DNA from: Phycisphaerales bacterium
GTDB lineage: Bacteria > Planctomycetota > Phycisphaerae > Phycisphaerales > SM1A02
Direction: 5' to 3'
DNA: 64,000 bases
Assembly (NCBI GenBank): GCA_009691725.1
Contig: SIAP01000005.1
Location: 1 to 64,000 of the forward strand
The notes beneath the pieces were generated by a model. It was not told the DNA's origin. It saw only the letters and a list, made by a program, of their open reading frames with translations, and searched no databases. The position numbers and the translations under genes are program-made. Positions within the stretch are counted from its first letter, which is position 1; the number at the start of each line of letters is the position of its first letter. Below are positions 37,947 through 47,427 of the stretch, piece by piece.

Positions 37947-40592
37947 TTACCGCGCTGGCGTTCGCTCTGCCAGCATCGCATCGATGCGCTCGAGCCGACG
38001 CGCGTGCTGTTCGCGCTTGGGCTCGATGAGCGTCAGCGCATGAATGTGAACACGAGCAGCGGCGAGATCCCCCGCCTCGATTGCACATTCCGCTGCGAGT
38101 TCCCTCGTCGAGGCAACATATGGATCAATGCGCGCTGCGCGCTCCGCTGCTGCCAACGCAGCCTTCGCATCTTTGAGAGATCGCGACGCTCGAGCAATCG
38201 CCAGTGCAAACGATGGATCGGTGTCAGCGCGTGCATCGAGGAAGACCAGGTGATCCCGCGCCTTCGCGGTTTCGCCCCTCGCCAACGCACGCACCGCAAG
38301 GCGCTGATGTGGCCACGGATCCAACGGACGGCTCTGTGTGTAACGCATCAGGATTTCCGCCGTGGCATCGTCGATCCCATCCGGTTCCTCCCGCCCATCG
38401 CACCGTGCCACTGCACGACGCGCAGCGAGCTCGAGCACATCTGGATGTGCCGGATTCGCAGCGAGCATCGCAGCAATCGCGGCCTCCGAGAGCGGCGCAT
38501 CAGGGTCATCTTTGGATCGCGCCGATGCGATGATCGCATCAATCGACGGCTCCGCCGCGAGCCCCCACTGCGCCACCTGCGAAGTTGCCCATCCTGTGAA
38601 GTCTGACATGAACTGCTCGCGTGTGATGCCCAGCACCGCCGTGAACGCCTTCGTTTCAGTTTCTCCGCGCGCATATCGATCAAGCAATTGCACGACGGCA
38701 CCCTTTCCATACGACTCGCGCATGAACTGCACCATCCAGTGACCTTGCGCATATGCGAGAGCACGATCGTTCTTTCGCTTGGGACGCACGAACGCCCACT
38801 TGATCTCATCGAGATCGAAAAGTTCATCTTTCTGCAGGGTGTGTGCCAGCAATTGATAGGTCGACCAATCGCGCGCCTTGTGTTCCATGTCGACCGCCGC
38901 CGCTTCCGTAAACCAATGCGGAATGCGATTGCTCGTGCGATCGAGTGTGACCGTATGCACAAATTCATGGCGGAGCGTGTCGAGCCAGTCGAAGCGACCG
39001 ATGGATTGGCTGGTGCCCCTATCCTTGGGTGGCTCGAGCGCGATCACTGGACCGGTGCTCGCTGCCACCGTGTGAATCTGCGGCATGCCAGTGATGCGCA
39101 CCGCGAAGTGTTTGTGATCGGGCATCAATTCGATGGTCGTGATCGACTTCGGTTCATGTCCATAGTGATCGCAGACCTCGCGGTACATCACCTCGAGTTG
39201 GGCGGGCATGCTTGCGGCGAGAATCTCGTCGACTCCAGCGCGACAACGCACACGAAAGTGATCGCTCGTGAAGACTTTCCATCCAGACATCTCTTCCAGC
39301 AGATACTTACTAAATGCAACGCGCTTGTCATAGGGATCGAGCCGAGCGGCTTCGGTGAGCGCCGCCAATGCCTCTGCGTCTTTGCCCGCCTGCATCTGCA
39401 AGAGTCCAAGTTCGTTGCGTGGAACGCTCCAATTCGGTTCGCGGCGAGCGGCTTCACGGAGGACATCCGCAGCATCCTCGTACTGCCGAGCAAGCGCAAG
39501 AAAACGACCGACCTGCCAGTGTGCGCGCCCGCTCTGTGGAGCGATGGCATCTGCGGCGGCAAGTGATGCACGCATCGCATCGAAGTCATACTTCAATCCA
39601 TGTGCGCTTGCTTCGAGCGCGATGGCCTGGACAAGGTGCGGCAGCGCAGCACGAATCGGCGCAAGAATCGAAAGCGCCTCATCTGCGTCGAAGCGGCAAC
39701 ACGCAGACTCTGCTCGAAGCAGTGCAGCGGGAGCGCAGAGCGCCGCAGCATCGACGGTGCCCGCAGCAGCGTCAATCTTCTCCGCAGCGAGCTCTGCTCC
39801 ATCGAAATCGAATCCCATCAAGGCAACTTCCCCGAGCAACTGCCACGCATCCGCGGCGCGCGGGTTCAGCGCGAGCGCCTCGCGCAGCGCCGCAACAGCC
39901 TCCTCTGCGTTGTGCTTCTCGAGCAAGAACCGAGCCTCCGCCACTCGCCCACGCCAATCAAGTCGATCCATTTCGCGCGCATCTGCAAGCGTGCTCATGA
40001 TCGCCTCGCACGCCGCCGTGTCCGCGGCGCGCACGCGTGCCAAGATTTGCATCGCATCAGCCACCATCACAAGATCGTCCACAGTGAAAACTTTGCCATC
40101 TGCAAGATCGCGCACCGATTCCGCCGCAGCCATCGCGGCTTCATCGAGCTGACCGAGTTGCTCGAAGCACGCGGCGCGCAATGAAGCGGCGCGCGCACCT
40201 GGCAGATCGGTGAGCACCTTGAGCGCGTCGACGCACTGACCTTGCTTGAGCAGTGCTTCCGCGACGAGCAATGCGGGCACGCCGGCGGGCACCGTTGTTG
40301 TTGTCGCGACTGCGTTTGGAATGCCTGCGTCAATTGCAGCGCGCGCACGACGCGCATGATCAGCGAGATCCCCATCGGTCCAGACTCCGTGATGCACGCG
40401 TGCGTTGGCGCGATCCTCTTCACTTCGCCAGGGCGCGGTCACCGAGGATTGCGCCGCAGGCGATGGCTCGACAGATTTCGGAACAGCCGATCCCTGCAGA
40501 AAGCGCGGGTGCGGGTATGCGCGCTCAGCGAACCCCAACAGCGCACACCAGATCACGGTGTGCAGCACGCAAGCGCGGAGCAATTCTCTCAT
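37947..40592 (-). CDS. TPR-repeat protein with gluzincin (peptidase MA-like) domain
   Basis: 881 residues from ATG 40592 (40601 also possible; the open frame reaches 40694). The N-terminal hydrophobic segment ACVLHTVIWCALLGFA is an export signal. Multiple TPR-like helical pairs (about residues 95-440, e.g. AEEAVAALREALALNPRAADAWQLLGEVAL) are followed by a metalloprotease domain with HEFVHTVTLD (HExxH near residue 542) and the downstream Glu in TEAAAVDME. More TPR-like helices follow to the end. Probably a secreted or periplasmic peptidase; the substrate is unknown. Its start lies against the kinase relic on the opposite strand. Confidence 0.85.
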   Translation of the reverse strand: MRELLRACVLHTVIWCALLGFAERAYPHPRFLQGSAVPKSVEPSPAAQSSVTAPWRSEEDRANARVHHGVWTDGDLADHARRARAAIDAGIPNAVATTTTVPAGVPALLVAEALLKQGQCVDALKVLTDLPGARAASLRAACFEQLGQLDEAAMAAAESVRDLADGKVFTVDDLVMVADAMQILARVRAADTAACEAIMSTLADAREMDRLDWRGRVAEARFLLEKHNAEEAVAALREALALNPRAADAWQLLGEVALMGFDFDGAELAAEKIDAAAGTVDAAALCAPAALLRAESACCRFDADEALSILAPIRAALPHLVQAIALEASAHGLKYDFDAMRASLAAADAIAPQSGRAHWQVGRFLALARQYEDAADVLREAARREPNWSVPRNELGLLQMQAGKDAEALAALTEAARLDPYDKRVAFSKYLLEEMSGWKVFTSDHFRVRCRAGVDEILAASMPAQLEVMYREVCDHYGHEPKSITTIELMPDHKHFAVRITGMPQIHTVAASTGPVIALEPPKDRGTSQSIGRFDWLDTLRHEFVHTVTLDRTSNRIPHWFTEAAAVDMEHKARDWSTYQLLAHTLQKDELFDLDEIKWAFVRPKRKNDRALAYAQGHWMVQFMRESYGKGAVVQLLDRYARGETETKAFTAVLGITREQFMSDFTGWATSQVAQWGLAAEPSIDAIIASARSKDDPDAPLSEAAIAAMLAANPAHPDVLELAARRAVARCDGREEPDGIDDATAEILMRYTQSRPLDPWPHQRLAVRALARGETAKARDHLVFLDARADTDPSFALAIARASRSLKDAKAALAAAERAARIDPYVASTRELAAECAIEAGDLAAARVHIHALTLIEPKREQHARRLERIDAMLAERTPAR

Positions 40593-40595
40593 GGA

Positions 40596-41335
40596 TCGCA
40601 TCAGACTATCGCAGTGTGGTGATTTCCTGGCGACTCGCTGAATTGATGGGCGGGAACATTCAGGTGTCGAGTCAAGTCGGAGTTGGATCGACATTCACGG
40701 TGCGGCTCCCTTTCTCGGCGATGCCGCGACCAGAACCACTGCCCTCAAAGGTCGCAGGGCTGAAAGTGCTTGCGATCTGTGCAAATCCCCAGTTCCTCCA
40801 AGATTTGGAGACTCAACTCCAGCATGCGGGAGCAACGGTTGTGACTGCGGCAGACCCGACGACGCTGCTCGACGGAGATGTCTGTGTATGGGCAGTGGAA
40901 CTCGACAAAAAGACAACGCTCGAAGAGATCCGCACTGCCGTTCGAATCCACGAGAGTGCTCATGGCGGTCACGCGCACACCAAGTTCATCATGTATGCCC
41001 ATGAGATCGTCGCGGATGGCCTTGCCGCTCTCGAGCGTTGGCGAAGCCACAACTATGCGATGCTCATCACCGACCTCCATATGCCTCGAATGGATGGATT
41101 CGAGCTTGCCACAGTCATTCGCACTGAAGAGGAGAGTTGCTCTGGAAAGCACACGCCGATCATCGCGCTCACTGCCAATGTGGTGAAGGGCGTTGACACG
41201 CTTTGCTTGAAGGCGGGTATGGATGACTGCCTTTCCAAGCCAGTTCTCTTGAGTGAACTCAAGTCGCGGATCGAACGATGGATGACGACCCAGAGTGGTC
41301 CAACCGCTGCTGGGGTGTCGACGCCGACTCTCTGA
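40596..41335 (+). pseudogene. Relic of a hybrid histidine kinase (end of HATPase plus receiver pieces)
   Basis: The frame begins mid-domain with SWRLAELMGGNIQVSSQVGVGSTFTVRLPF, which is the G2 box and final strand of a histidine-kinase ATPase domain. A degenerate receiver-like segment (LKVLAICANPQFLQDLETQLQHAG) and the C-terminal two-thirds of a second receiver follow: ALERWRSHNYAMLITDLHMPRMDGFEL with its phospho-Asp, then TPIIALTAN and DDCLSKPV. The HisKA, N and G1 boxes, and the acidic N-terminus of receiver 2, are missing. The open frame upstream to 40253 is antisense to the protease gene and does not look like a protein. I read this as a 5'-truncated, internally deleted gene. Confidence 0.75.
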
Positions 41336-41435
41336 AAGCTTCTGCCGTCGCGGGAACTCTTCTGCCGGCGAAGGGTGTTCGTGCCGGTGTCCCAAAGAAC
41401 TCTCACCTCAAATGGATCTGAACTTGAGGATCAGG

Positions 41436-42332
41436 TCACTCCATCGGTCGCGTATCGACCTTCCATCCCTCCGTCGACGGCGGCACGAGAAGCGCTTGCG
41501 CAGCATCATTGAGACCTTCGTTGAGTTTGCTGTTTCGCAAGAGCACGCGAGTGCGATCCCCGTTGACTGCTTCGACTTCGACTGCCCTGGGCGCGAGCGT
41601 TGCGCGATCGAGAACGATGACGATCGCCGTCGTGTCACGGGCCTGCGCAGTGCCAGCGCGTGGAACAAGGCGCAGCGCAGAAAGGGTGTGTGTGCCGTCC
41701 GCTCCAGCAGCGGCGAGCGACCTAAAAAACGGCGCGCTTGGGATCTCGCCGATCGTCACGGCGAACTCGCGCAGCACATCTTTCTTTGGCTGGCCGAGCG
41801 GTACTGGGAAAGGCCCATCACCGACGCGCAGTGGATCGAACGCCTCGCCCTCGCGCGCGAGCTGTCGACGAATCGCTTGCTTTCGCACAACATCGAACTC
41901 CGTTAGCCATCCATCCGAAAAAATGAACCGCCGTGAATCCGTCGAACCGCGTCCGGTGCTGTCAATCGTTTCATCAAACACGATGGCGATCGTGCGTCCT
42001 GCCCCGGACGGACCGACCACAACAACGCGACCCTTGCGAATCTCGCGCTCCTCGGTCAGCGCCTCCAGTTTTTCCATCGTCGCCGATGCGGAGAAGTCTC
42101 GCATCGTTCGCCCCTGTGCTTCCATGCCGTCGAGGATTTCGTCCACATCATCCACAGGTGCACGAGTTCTGCTGGGATCAGGCAGCGGCACCATCGTTGG
42201 ATTTTGCGGCAGCGGATCTGGCATCGGAACGGGACGCGACGCTGGATCCATCGGAGGCTCGGGCAGCGGCACGGTCTGACAACCAAGAAGGAGCAGAATG
42301 AAGAGCGTGTTCATGCGAGTGATCCCTTTCAT
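41436..42332 (-). CDS. LolA-like outer-membrane lipoprotein-sorting family lipoprotein
   Basis: 298 residues. MKGITRMNTLFILLLLGCQTV carries a lipobox (LLGC), so the protein should be a lipoprotein. A Pro-rich spacer (PLPEPPMDPASRPVPMPDPLPQ) is followed by an unclosed-barrel region (MRDFSASATMEKLEAL...RRFIFSDGWLTEFD...ALRLVPR) resembling LolA/LolB. The start overlaps the ribB stop by 4 bp (ATGA), fixing ATG 42332. LolA itself is soluble and periplasmic; a lipid-anchored relative is more like LolB or planctomycete paralogues. Coupling to riboflavin synthesis is unexplained. Confidence 0.7.
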   Translation of the reverse strand: MKGITRMNTLFILLLLGCQTVPLPEPPMDPASRPVPMPDPLPQNPTMVPLPDPSRTRAPVDDVDEILDGMEAQGRTMRDFSASATMEKLEALTEEREIRKGRVVVVGPSGAGRTIAIVFDETIDSTGRGSTDSRRFIFSDGWLTEFDVVRKQAIRRQLAREGEAFDPLRVGDGPFPVPLGQPKKDVLREFAVTIGEIPSAPFFRSLAAAGADGTHTLSALRLVPRAGTAQARDTTAIVIVLDRATLAPRAVEVEAVNGDRTRVLLRNSKLNEGLNDAAQALLVPPSTEGWKVDTRPME

Positions 42333-43534
42333 GCAATTGGCACATACTCGACGATTTCCAAACCGAATCCATGGAGTCCCGGCATTGCCTTTTGGTGATC
42401 GCTGAGGACTCGCAGTTTCCGAAGTCCAAGATCACGCAGAATCTGCCCGCCGATGCCAAACTCGCGTTGGTCCATGGGCTGCGCGCGCGCAGCGACTCCA
42501 CCTTGGCGCGTGAGATCGGGCGCATTCACATCGTCACCCCCAGATCTGCGCACCTGATGGATCGTGTCCGTCAGCGCGCATCCTTCCATCTCGGATCGCA
42601 GATACACCAGCGCGCCGCGTCCGGTCGTGCGAATGGCGCGAAGCGATGCGCGCAGGGTCTCTTGTCCCGTCCGCTGGCCAGCCCCGCGCGTAACGGCAAA
42701 GATGTCGCCCAAAATGTCGCGACGATGCATCCGCACGAGCACTGGTTCACTCTGCTCGATCGAACTCCCGTTGGAGTGCAGCGCGCCAACGCCACCCAAA
42801 CAGAGCGCAAGATGCGGTTGAGGGTCAAGCGAACTATGCCACGCAAAGAGCGTGAATGGACCCTCGGGAGTCTCGATTTCAACCCCCGCCGCTGGTTCGA
42901 TGCGCGTCACCAGAGTCTCCTGCCGCAAGCGATACTCGATGATCTGTTCCACCGAGCACATCTTGAGCGCGTGCTTTGCACAGAGCGCGAGCAAGTCGTC
43001 CATGCGCGCCATCTCACCATCTTCCCGAACTACTTCGATGATGCACGCTGCGGAGGTGAGTCCTGCAAGACGACAGAGATCGACCGAACCCTCGGTTTGT
43101 CCAGTGCGCACCAGCACGCCGCCGTCACGCGCACGCAGTGGATTGATATGACCGGGACGCACGAGATCGTCAGGACGAGTCGACGCATCTGCGAGCAGGC
43201 GAATCGTCGTCGCTCGATCGCGCGCGCTGATGCCCGTGCCGACACCATGCCGAGGATGCCCGTCAACTGAAACGGTAAATGCCGTACCGCGCAAACTTGA
43301 GTTCGTCCCCGCTTGCGGCGAGAGCGCGAGTCGATCGCAATTCGCGCCATCCATCGCGACGCAGAGGTACCCCCCCGCGAGTCGCGTGAGCGTGTTGATC
43401 GTTTCGTGCGCCACGAACTGAGCCGCACACACAAGATCGCCCTCGTTCTCGCGCGCTTCGTCATCGACGAGCACGATCATGCGACCAGCGCGCAGTTCGT
43501 CAAGAATCTCGGGGATCGAAGCAAAGTTCGTCAT
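42329..43534 (-). CDS. ribB: 3,4-dihydroxy-2-butanone-4-phosphate synthase with degenerate RibA-like domain
   Basis: 401 residues from ATG 43534. The N-terminal ~200 residues are an intact RibB: VDDEARENEGDLVCAAQFV, RPGHINPLRARDGGVLVRTGQTEGSVDLCRLAG and EVVREDGEMAR. It makes the four-carbon precursor of riboflavin. The C-terminal half aligns with GTP cyclohydrolase II, but the zinc-binding region (normally SECLTGDVFGSxRCDCG) reads RRDILGDIFAVTRGAGQ: all three Cys are gone, so RibA activity is unlikely. Such RibB-X proteins are known; the true cyclohydrolase must be elsewhere. Coupled by ATGA to the lipoprotein gene. Confidence 0.92.
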   Translation of the reverse strand: MTNFASIPEILDELRAGRMIVLVDDEARENEGDLVCAAQFVAHETINTLTRLAGGYLCVAMDGANCDRLALSPQAGTNSSLRGTAFTVSVDGHPRHGVGTGISARDRATTIRLLADASTRPDDLVRPGHINPLRARDGGVLVRTGQTEGSVDLCRLAGLTSAACIIEVVREDGEMARMDDLLALCAKHALKMCSVEQIIEYRLRQETLVTRIEPAAGVEIETPEGPFTLFAWHSSLDPQPHLALCLGGVGALHSNGSSIEQSEPVLVRMHRRDILGDIFAVTRGAGQRTGQETLRASLRAIRTTGRGALVYLRSEMEGCALTDTIHQVRRSGGDDVNAPDLTRQGGVAARAQPMDQREFGIGGQILRDLGLRKLRVLSDHQKAMPGLHGFGLEIVEYVPIA

Positions 43535-43560
43535 TGGATGGTTCACTTTATCCTTCAAGC

Positions 43561-44847
43561 ATGACTCCCGCACCTCGCACGAAAACTCGCTCCGCTTCCA
43601 CCCTCCTTGCAGCACGCCGCGATGAGCTCTGGCTCCTCGAACTGACCAGCACTCCAACCGCGGCAGGACGCGAAGAACGCGTCATGGCATGGATCGACCA
43701 GTGGATTGCACCGCGCCGATCTCGTTTGGATATTCGCCGTGATGATGCCGGAAATTTCCTCATCCAACGGAAAGATCGATCGCATGCTGCGCGTCCGACG
43801 CTGATCACGGCGCACTTGGATCACCCAGCCTTCGTCGTCATCGATCCGCCAGCTGCACAGGGATCCGCCGCTGCTCGATCGACATGCGTTTTGGAATTTC
43901 GCGGAGGCGTGCACGACCCCTACTTCGTCGGAACACGCATTGAAGTGGTGGACTTCGCAGGATCGCGCCACGGCGCAGTGATCAGGACGCTCGATGCCGC
44001 TGCGACACCCTTCAAGCAAGTGACGGCGAAACTAGACGCACCGCCACTGGGTGGGGAAATCGCAATCGGCGACATCGGACGATGGGAACTTCCTGCGCCG
44101 CGCATCGCAACTCGTGACCTTGCTGCGCTCGCGCTGGGAAACGCGCCGGGCACGACGCCGGGCACGACACTGCGCCCGACCCGCGTCATCGAAACGCACG
44201 CCTGCGATGATCTCGCTGCCGTCGCCGCAGCATGCGCAGCCTTTGACCGCCTGCTGAAGAACAAGTCAGCCGCGAACATGGGATTACTCTTCACCGTCGC
44301 CGAAGAAGTTGGATTCATCGGCGCGATTCACGCCGCGCGCAACAAGTTCATCCCCAAGAATGCGCAGCTCATATGTCTCGAAAATTCCCGCAGTTTTCCA
44401 CATGATTCGCCCATCGGTGCAGGTGCAATCATGCGCGTCGGCGATCGGCTGAGTGTCTTTAGTCCATCCCTCACCAACGAACTCTCGAAACGCTTCACGG
44501 CGCACGCCAAGGAACACCCCAGTTTTCGATGGCAGCGCAAACTCATGGCTGGCGGCGCATGCGAGGCGACCGCGTTCTCTGCATACGGATTCGAGTCGAC
44601 GTGCCTGTGTCTTCCACTTGGCAACTACCACAACATGTGCGACATCGATGGCGTACTCGGCGGTGCGCGCCCCGCACGCATCGGATGCGAATTCGTGGCA
44701 CTTGACGACTTTCACTCACTCGTTGAGATGATCGTCGTGACCACCCTGTGTCTTGCACCTTCGTCGCGCAAGCGCGACGCTGCGCCAACGCACTTCGAGT
44801 TGATGGAGACGCTCTACAAGCGCACATCATCGGTGCTCGGCGGCTAG
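43561..44847 (+). CDS. M42 family metallopeptidase (glutamyl aminopeptidase/endoglucanase-like)
   Basis: 428 residues from ATG 43561. Cocatalytic metal ligands in order: LITAHLDHPA (His and following Asp region), HACDDLAAVAA (Asp), FTVAEEVGFIGAIHAA (two Glu, including the general base), CLENS and a final His in GNYHNMCD. M42 enzymes form large cytosolic dodecamers that trim peptides. A GTTPGTT repeat near residue 205 is encoded by a 12-bp duplication. The divergent ribB start lies 26 bp away. The open frame to 43534 is not needed. Confidence 0.9.
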   Translation: MTPAPRTKTRSASTLLAARRDELWLLELTSTPTAAGREERVMAWIDQWIAPRRSRLDIRRDDAGNFLIQRKDRSHAARPTLITAHLDHPAFVVIDPPAAQGSAAARSTCVLEFRGGVHDPYFVGTRIEVVDFAGSRHGAVIRTLDAAATPFKQVTAKLDAPPLGGEIAIGDIGRWELPAPRIATRDLAALALGNAPGTTPGTTLRPTRVIETHACDDLAAVAAACAAFDRLLKNKSAANMGLLFTVAEEVGFIGAIHAARNKFIPKNAQLICLENSRSFPHDSPIGAGAIMRVGDRLSVFSPSLTNELSKRFTAHAKEHPSFRWQRKLMAGGACEATAFSAYGFESTCLCLPLGNYHNMCDIDGVLGGARPARIGCEFVALDDFHSLVEMIVVTTLCLAPSSRKRDAAPTHFELMETLYKRTSSVLGG

Positions 44848-44890
44848 CGCGCGGTATCCCCAACCCAACCACTAGGATCGCCCATCTTCC

Positions 44891-46756
44891 ATGTCGCACA
44901 ATCTCGCACGCACATCCCGTCCACACGAACTCGCATCTCGTCTCAACTCTGGACTGCGCAGCGCGATCATCTCTGCGATTGGCGAAAGTGCCGCGACAAC
45001 TGACCCTGCCATCAAGACAGCAGCCAATCCGAAATTCGGCGACTTTCAAGCCAATTTCGCGATGAGTCTGGCCAAGTCACTCGGCAAGCCCCCGCGCGAG
45101 GTGGCACAGCAGGTCATCGACGCGGCTCCGCAGTCTCTCATCGACATTTGCGAACCATTCGAGATTGCAGGACCCGGTTTCGTCAACATCCGACTTCGCG
45201 CGCAGGTCATCGCAGAGGCGCTCACGGAAATGGACTGCCCCGCGCTGGGCATCTCCAACGCCAACCGCACGCACACCGTCGCAGTCGATCTCTGCGGAGT
45301 CAATGTCGCCAAGCAGATGCATGTCGGTCATCTGCGTGCAACGATCATCGGCGACACCATCGCACGACTCTTCGAACGACTCGGATGGAGAGTGCACCGC
45401 CAGAATCATCTCGGCGACTGGGGTCTGCCCATCGCAATGACGCTCGCAGCGCTTCGCCGTGCGAGGGTCGACCTTGACCGTGTCACACTCGACGATCTCA
45501 ACACTGCCTATCGCAACGCGCAGGCAGAGGGCCGCGATGACGAAGCGGGACTTGCTGCAGCGCATGCGACGCAGGTCGGACCGCATCGCGTTGCGGAGTT
45601 GGAAGCGCAGCACGAGGGTGCCGCCGCCGCAATCGCCGATGCGCACGACACACTCAGGCGGCTTCAATCGGGCGACACCATCGTCGTCGCCGATTGGCAG
45701 AAGCTGATCGATGTCACGATGCGTGAGGTGTACGAAACCGCCAGAATGCTGAATGTCGAACTCGTGCCAGAGCACAATCGCGGAGAGAGCTTCTTTCGCG
45801 ACCGACTCGCGCCAACCGTCGACGCCTTCGTGCACGCGAATCTTGCGACACGCGACGCGGGCGCGCTGGTCGTACGCTTTGCAGGGCGCGAGCGACCCTT
45901 GCTGATTCAGAAATCAGATGGCACATCGCTCTACGCCACGACTGATCTTGCCGCGGCGCGCTATCGCCTGCAGGATCTTGGAGCCGAACTGGTCGTCTAC
46001 TGCGTCGACGCTCGTCAACGCGATCACTTCAAGGATGTCTTCGATGCAGTCCAACTCATCGGATGGACGAAGCGCCCAGATGCCACCCACGCCACACTCG
46101 TGCATGTTCCATTCGGTGCGGTGCTTGGCGCGGACAAGCGCCCGCTGAAGACTCGCAGTGGCGAGAACTTCACACTCAAGGCGTTGCTCGATGAGGCGAT
46201 TGCACGCGGACGCCGCGAGGTCCACGCGCGCGCGGCGATTCCAGACTCGCCGACCAGTTCGATGTCCTCGGCGGAGTTGGATGCGATCGGTCAAGCGGTG
46301 GGCATCGCCGCCATCAAGTACGCAGACCTCTCGAGCGATGTTGGTCGTGACTATGTGTTCGATCTCGACAGGATGGTTTCGTTCGAGGGCGACACAGGTC
46401 CATACGCGCAGTATGCGCATGCCCGGATTGCAGGCATCCTCGCCAAGGCTGCGGCGGCGAACGCCGTGAGCGGAGCGATCACGATTGACACACCGGAGGA
46501 ACGTGCGCTCGCACTCAACCTCCTGCGCTATCCCGGCGCAATCGAAGATGCGGCATCACAGCTCGCGCCGAACCGCATCGCCGCATTCATCTACGAACTC
46601 GCCAACACATTCAATGCGTTCTACCAAGCCTGCCCGGTGCTTCGCGGCGTCGACGAATCCACGCGCGCGTCCCGATTGCATCTCTGCGAACTCACTCGGC
46701 GCGTCCTTGCAGATGCGCTTTCGATCATGGCGATTGCCGCCCCATCACGGATGTAA
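44891..46756 (+). CDS. argS: Arginyl-tRNA synthetase
   Basis: 621-residue class I synthetase charging tRNA-Arg. The N-terminal add-1 domain (~1-110) recognises the tRNA D-loop. The catalytic core has the HIGH variant NVAKQMHVGHLRATIIGDTIARL and LYATTDLAAARYRLQ, with a degenerate KMSKS region as usual in ArgRS (PLKTRSGENFTL). The C-terminal anticodon-binding domain has MVSFEGDTGPYAQYAHARIAGI and the final AIAAPSRM. It follows the M42 gene by 43 bp and precedes upp by 3 bp on the same strand. Confidence 0.98.
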   Translation: MSHNLARTSRPHELASRLNSGLRSAIISAIGESAATTDPAIKTAANPKFGDFQANFAMSLAKSLGKPPREVAQQVIDAAPQSLIDICEPFEIAGPGFVNIRLRAQVIAEALTEMDCPALGISNANRTHTVAVDLCGVNVAKQMHVGHLRATIIGDTIARLFERLGWRVHRQNHLGDWGLPIAMTLAALRRARVDLDRVTLDDLNTAYRNAQAEGRDDEAGLAAAHATQVGPHRVAELEAQHEGAAAAIADAHDTLRRLQSGDTIVVADWQKLIDVTMREVYETARMLNVELVPEHNRGESFFRDRLAPTVDAFVHANLATRDAGALVVRFAGRERPLLIQKSDGTSLYATTDLAAARYRLQDLGAELVVYCVDARQRDHFKDVFDAVQLIGWTKRPDATHATLVHVPFGAVLGADKRPLKTRSGENFTLKALLDEAIARGRREVHARAAIPDSPTSSMSSAELDAIGQAVGIAAIKYADLSSDVGRDYVFDLDRMVSFEGDTGPYAQYAHARIAGILAKAAAANAVSGAITIDTPEERALALNLLRYPGAIEDAASQLAPNRIAAFIYELANTFNAFYQACPVLRGVDESTRASRLHLCELTRRVLADALSIMAIAAPSRM

Positions 46757-46759
46757 ACG

Positions 46760-47398
46760 ATGCCACACTCCACTTCCAATCTGCACATCTTCGATCACCC
46801 GCTCATCCATCACAAACTCTCCTTCATTCGAGATCGCACCACGAACACGCGAGACTTCCGACGGCTGCTGTCGGAGATCGCGGCTCTGATGACCTACGAG
46901 GTTTCGCGGGAATTTGCCACCATTTCATGCGAAGTTGAGACACCGCTCGAGCGCACGACTGTCCGTCGACTCGCTGCGCCGATCACGCTCGTGCCTGTGC
47001 TTCGCGCGGGTCTGGGAATGACACGCGGCGTCCTGGACTTGCTCCCCGAGGCACGCGTTGGACACATCGGAATTCGGCGCGACGAATCGACTGCACTCCC
47101 CGTTGGCTACTACACCAAACTTCCCAAGGACATCGCTGCGGGACCAGTCATCCTCGTCGATCCGATGCTCGCAACGGGGGGCTCATGCGCGCATGCGATC
47201 ACGCTGCTTCTTGAAGCGGGGTGCAGTGACATTCGCGTGGTGTGTCTCGTCGCGGCGCCAGAAGGTGTTGCGTTCCTCGCACGCACCCATCCAACTGTTC
47301 GCATCTACGCCGCTGCACTCGATCGAGAGCTCGACGACCACAAGTACATCCGTCCAGGACTTGGCGACGCAGGCGACCGCTGTTATGGCACGGGCTGA
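46760..47398 (+). CDS. upp: Uracil phosphoribosyltransferase
   Basis: Salvages uracil to UMP with PRPP. 212 residues with HPLIHHKLSFIRDRTTNTRDFRRLL at the N-terminus, LVPVLRAGLGMTRGV, YYTKLP, the PRPP loop VILVDPMLATGGSCAHAI and the uracil-binding end KYIRPGLGDAGDRCYGTG. It begins 3 bp after argS and probably shares its transcript. Convergent with the adenosyltransferase gene, 29 bp apart. Confidence 0.98.
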   Translation: MPHSTSNLHIFDHPLIHHKLSFIRDRTTNTRDFRRLLSEIAALMTYEVSREFATISCEVETPLERTTVRRLAAPITLVPVLRAGLGMTRGVLDLLPEARVGHIGIRRDESTALPVGYYTKLPKDIAAGPVILVDPMLATGGSCAHAITLLLEAGCSDIRVVCLVAAPEGVAFLARTHPTVRIYAAALDRELDDHKYIRPGLGDAGDRCYGTG

Positions 47399-47427
47399 GG
47401 CGATCACCCGCAACATGACGCGAGGGG

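Noticed and set aside
37521-38606. Plus-strand ORF spanning the MFS end and the TPR protease
   Set aside because: Out of frame with the MFS gene and antisense to the protease; crosses the C8/G8 hairpin.
40253-40595. Upstream extension of the kinase relic
   Set aside because: Arg-rich frame antisense to the TPR protease; kinase similarity starts only near 40596.
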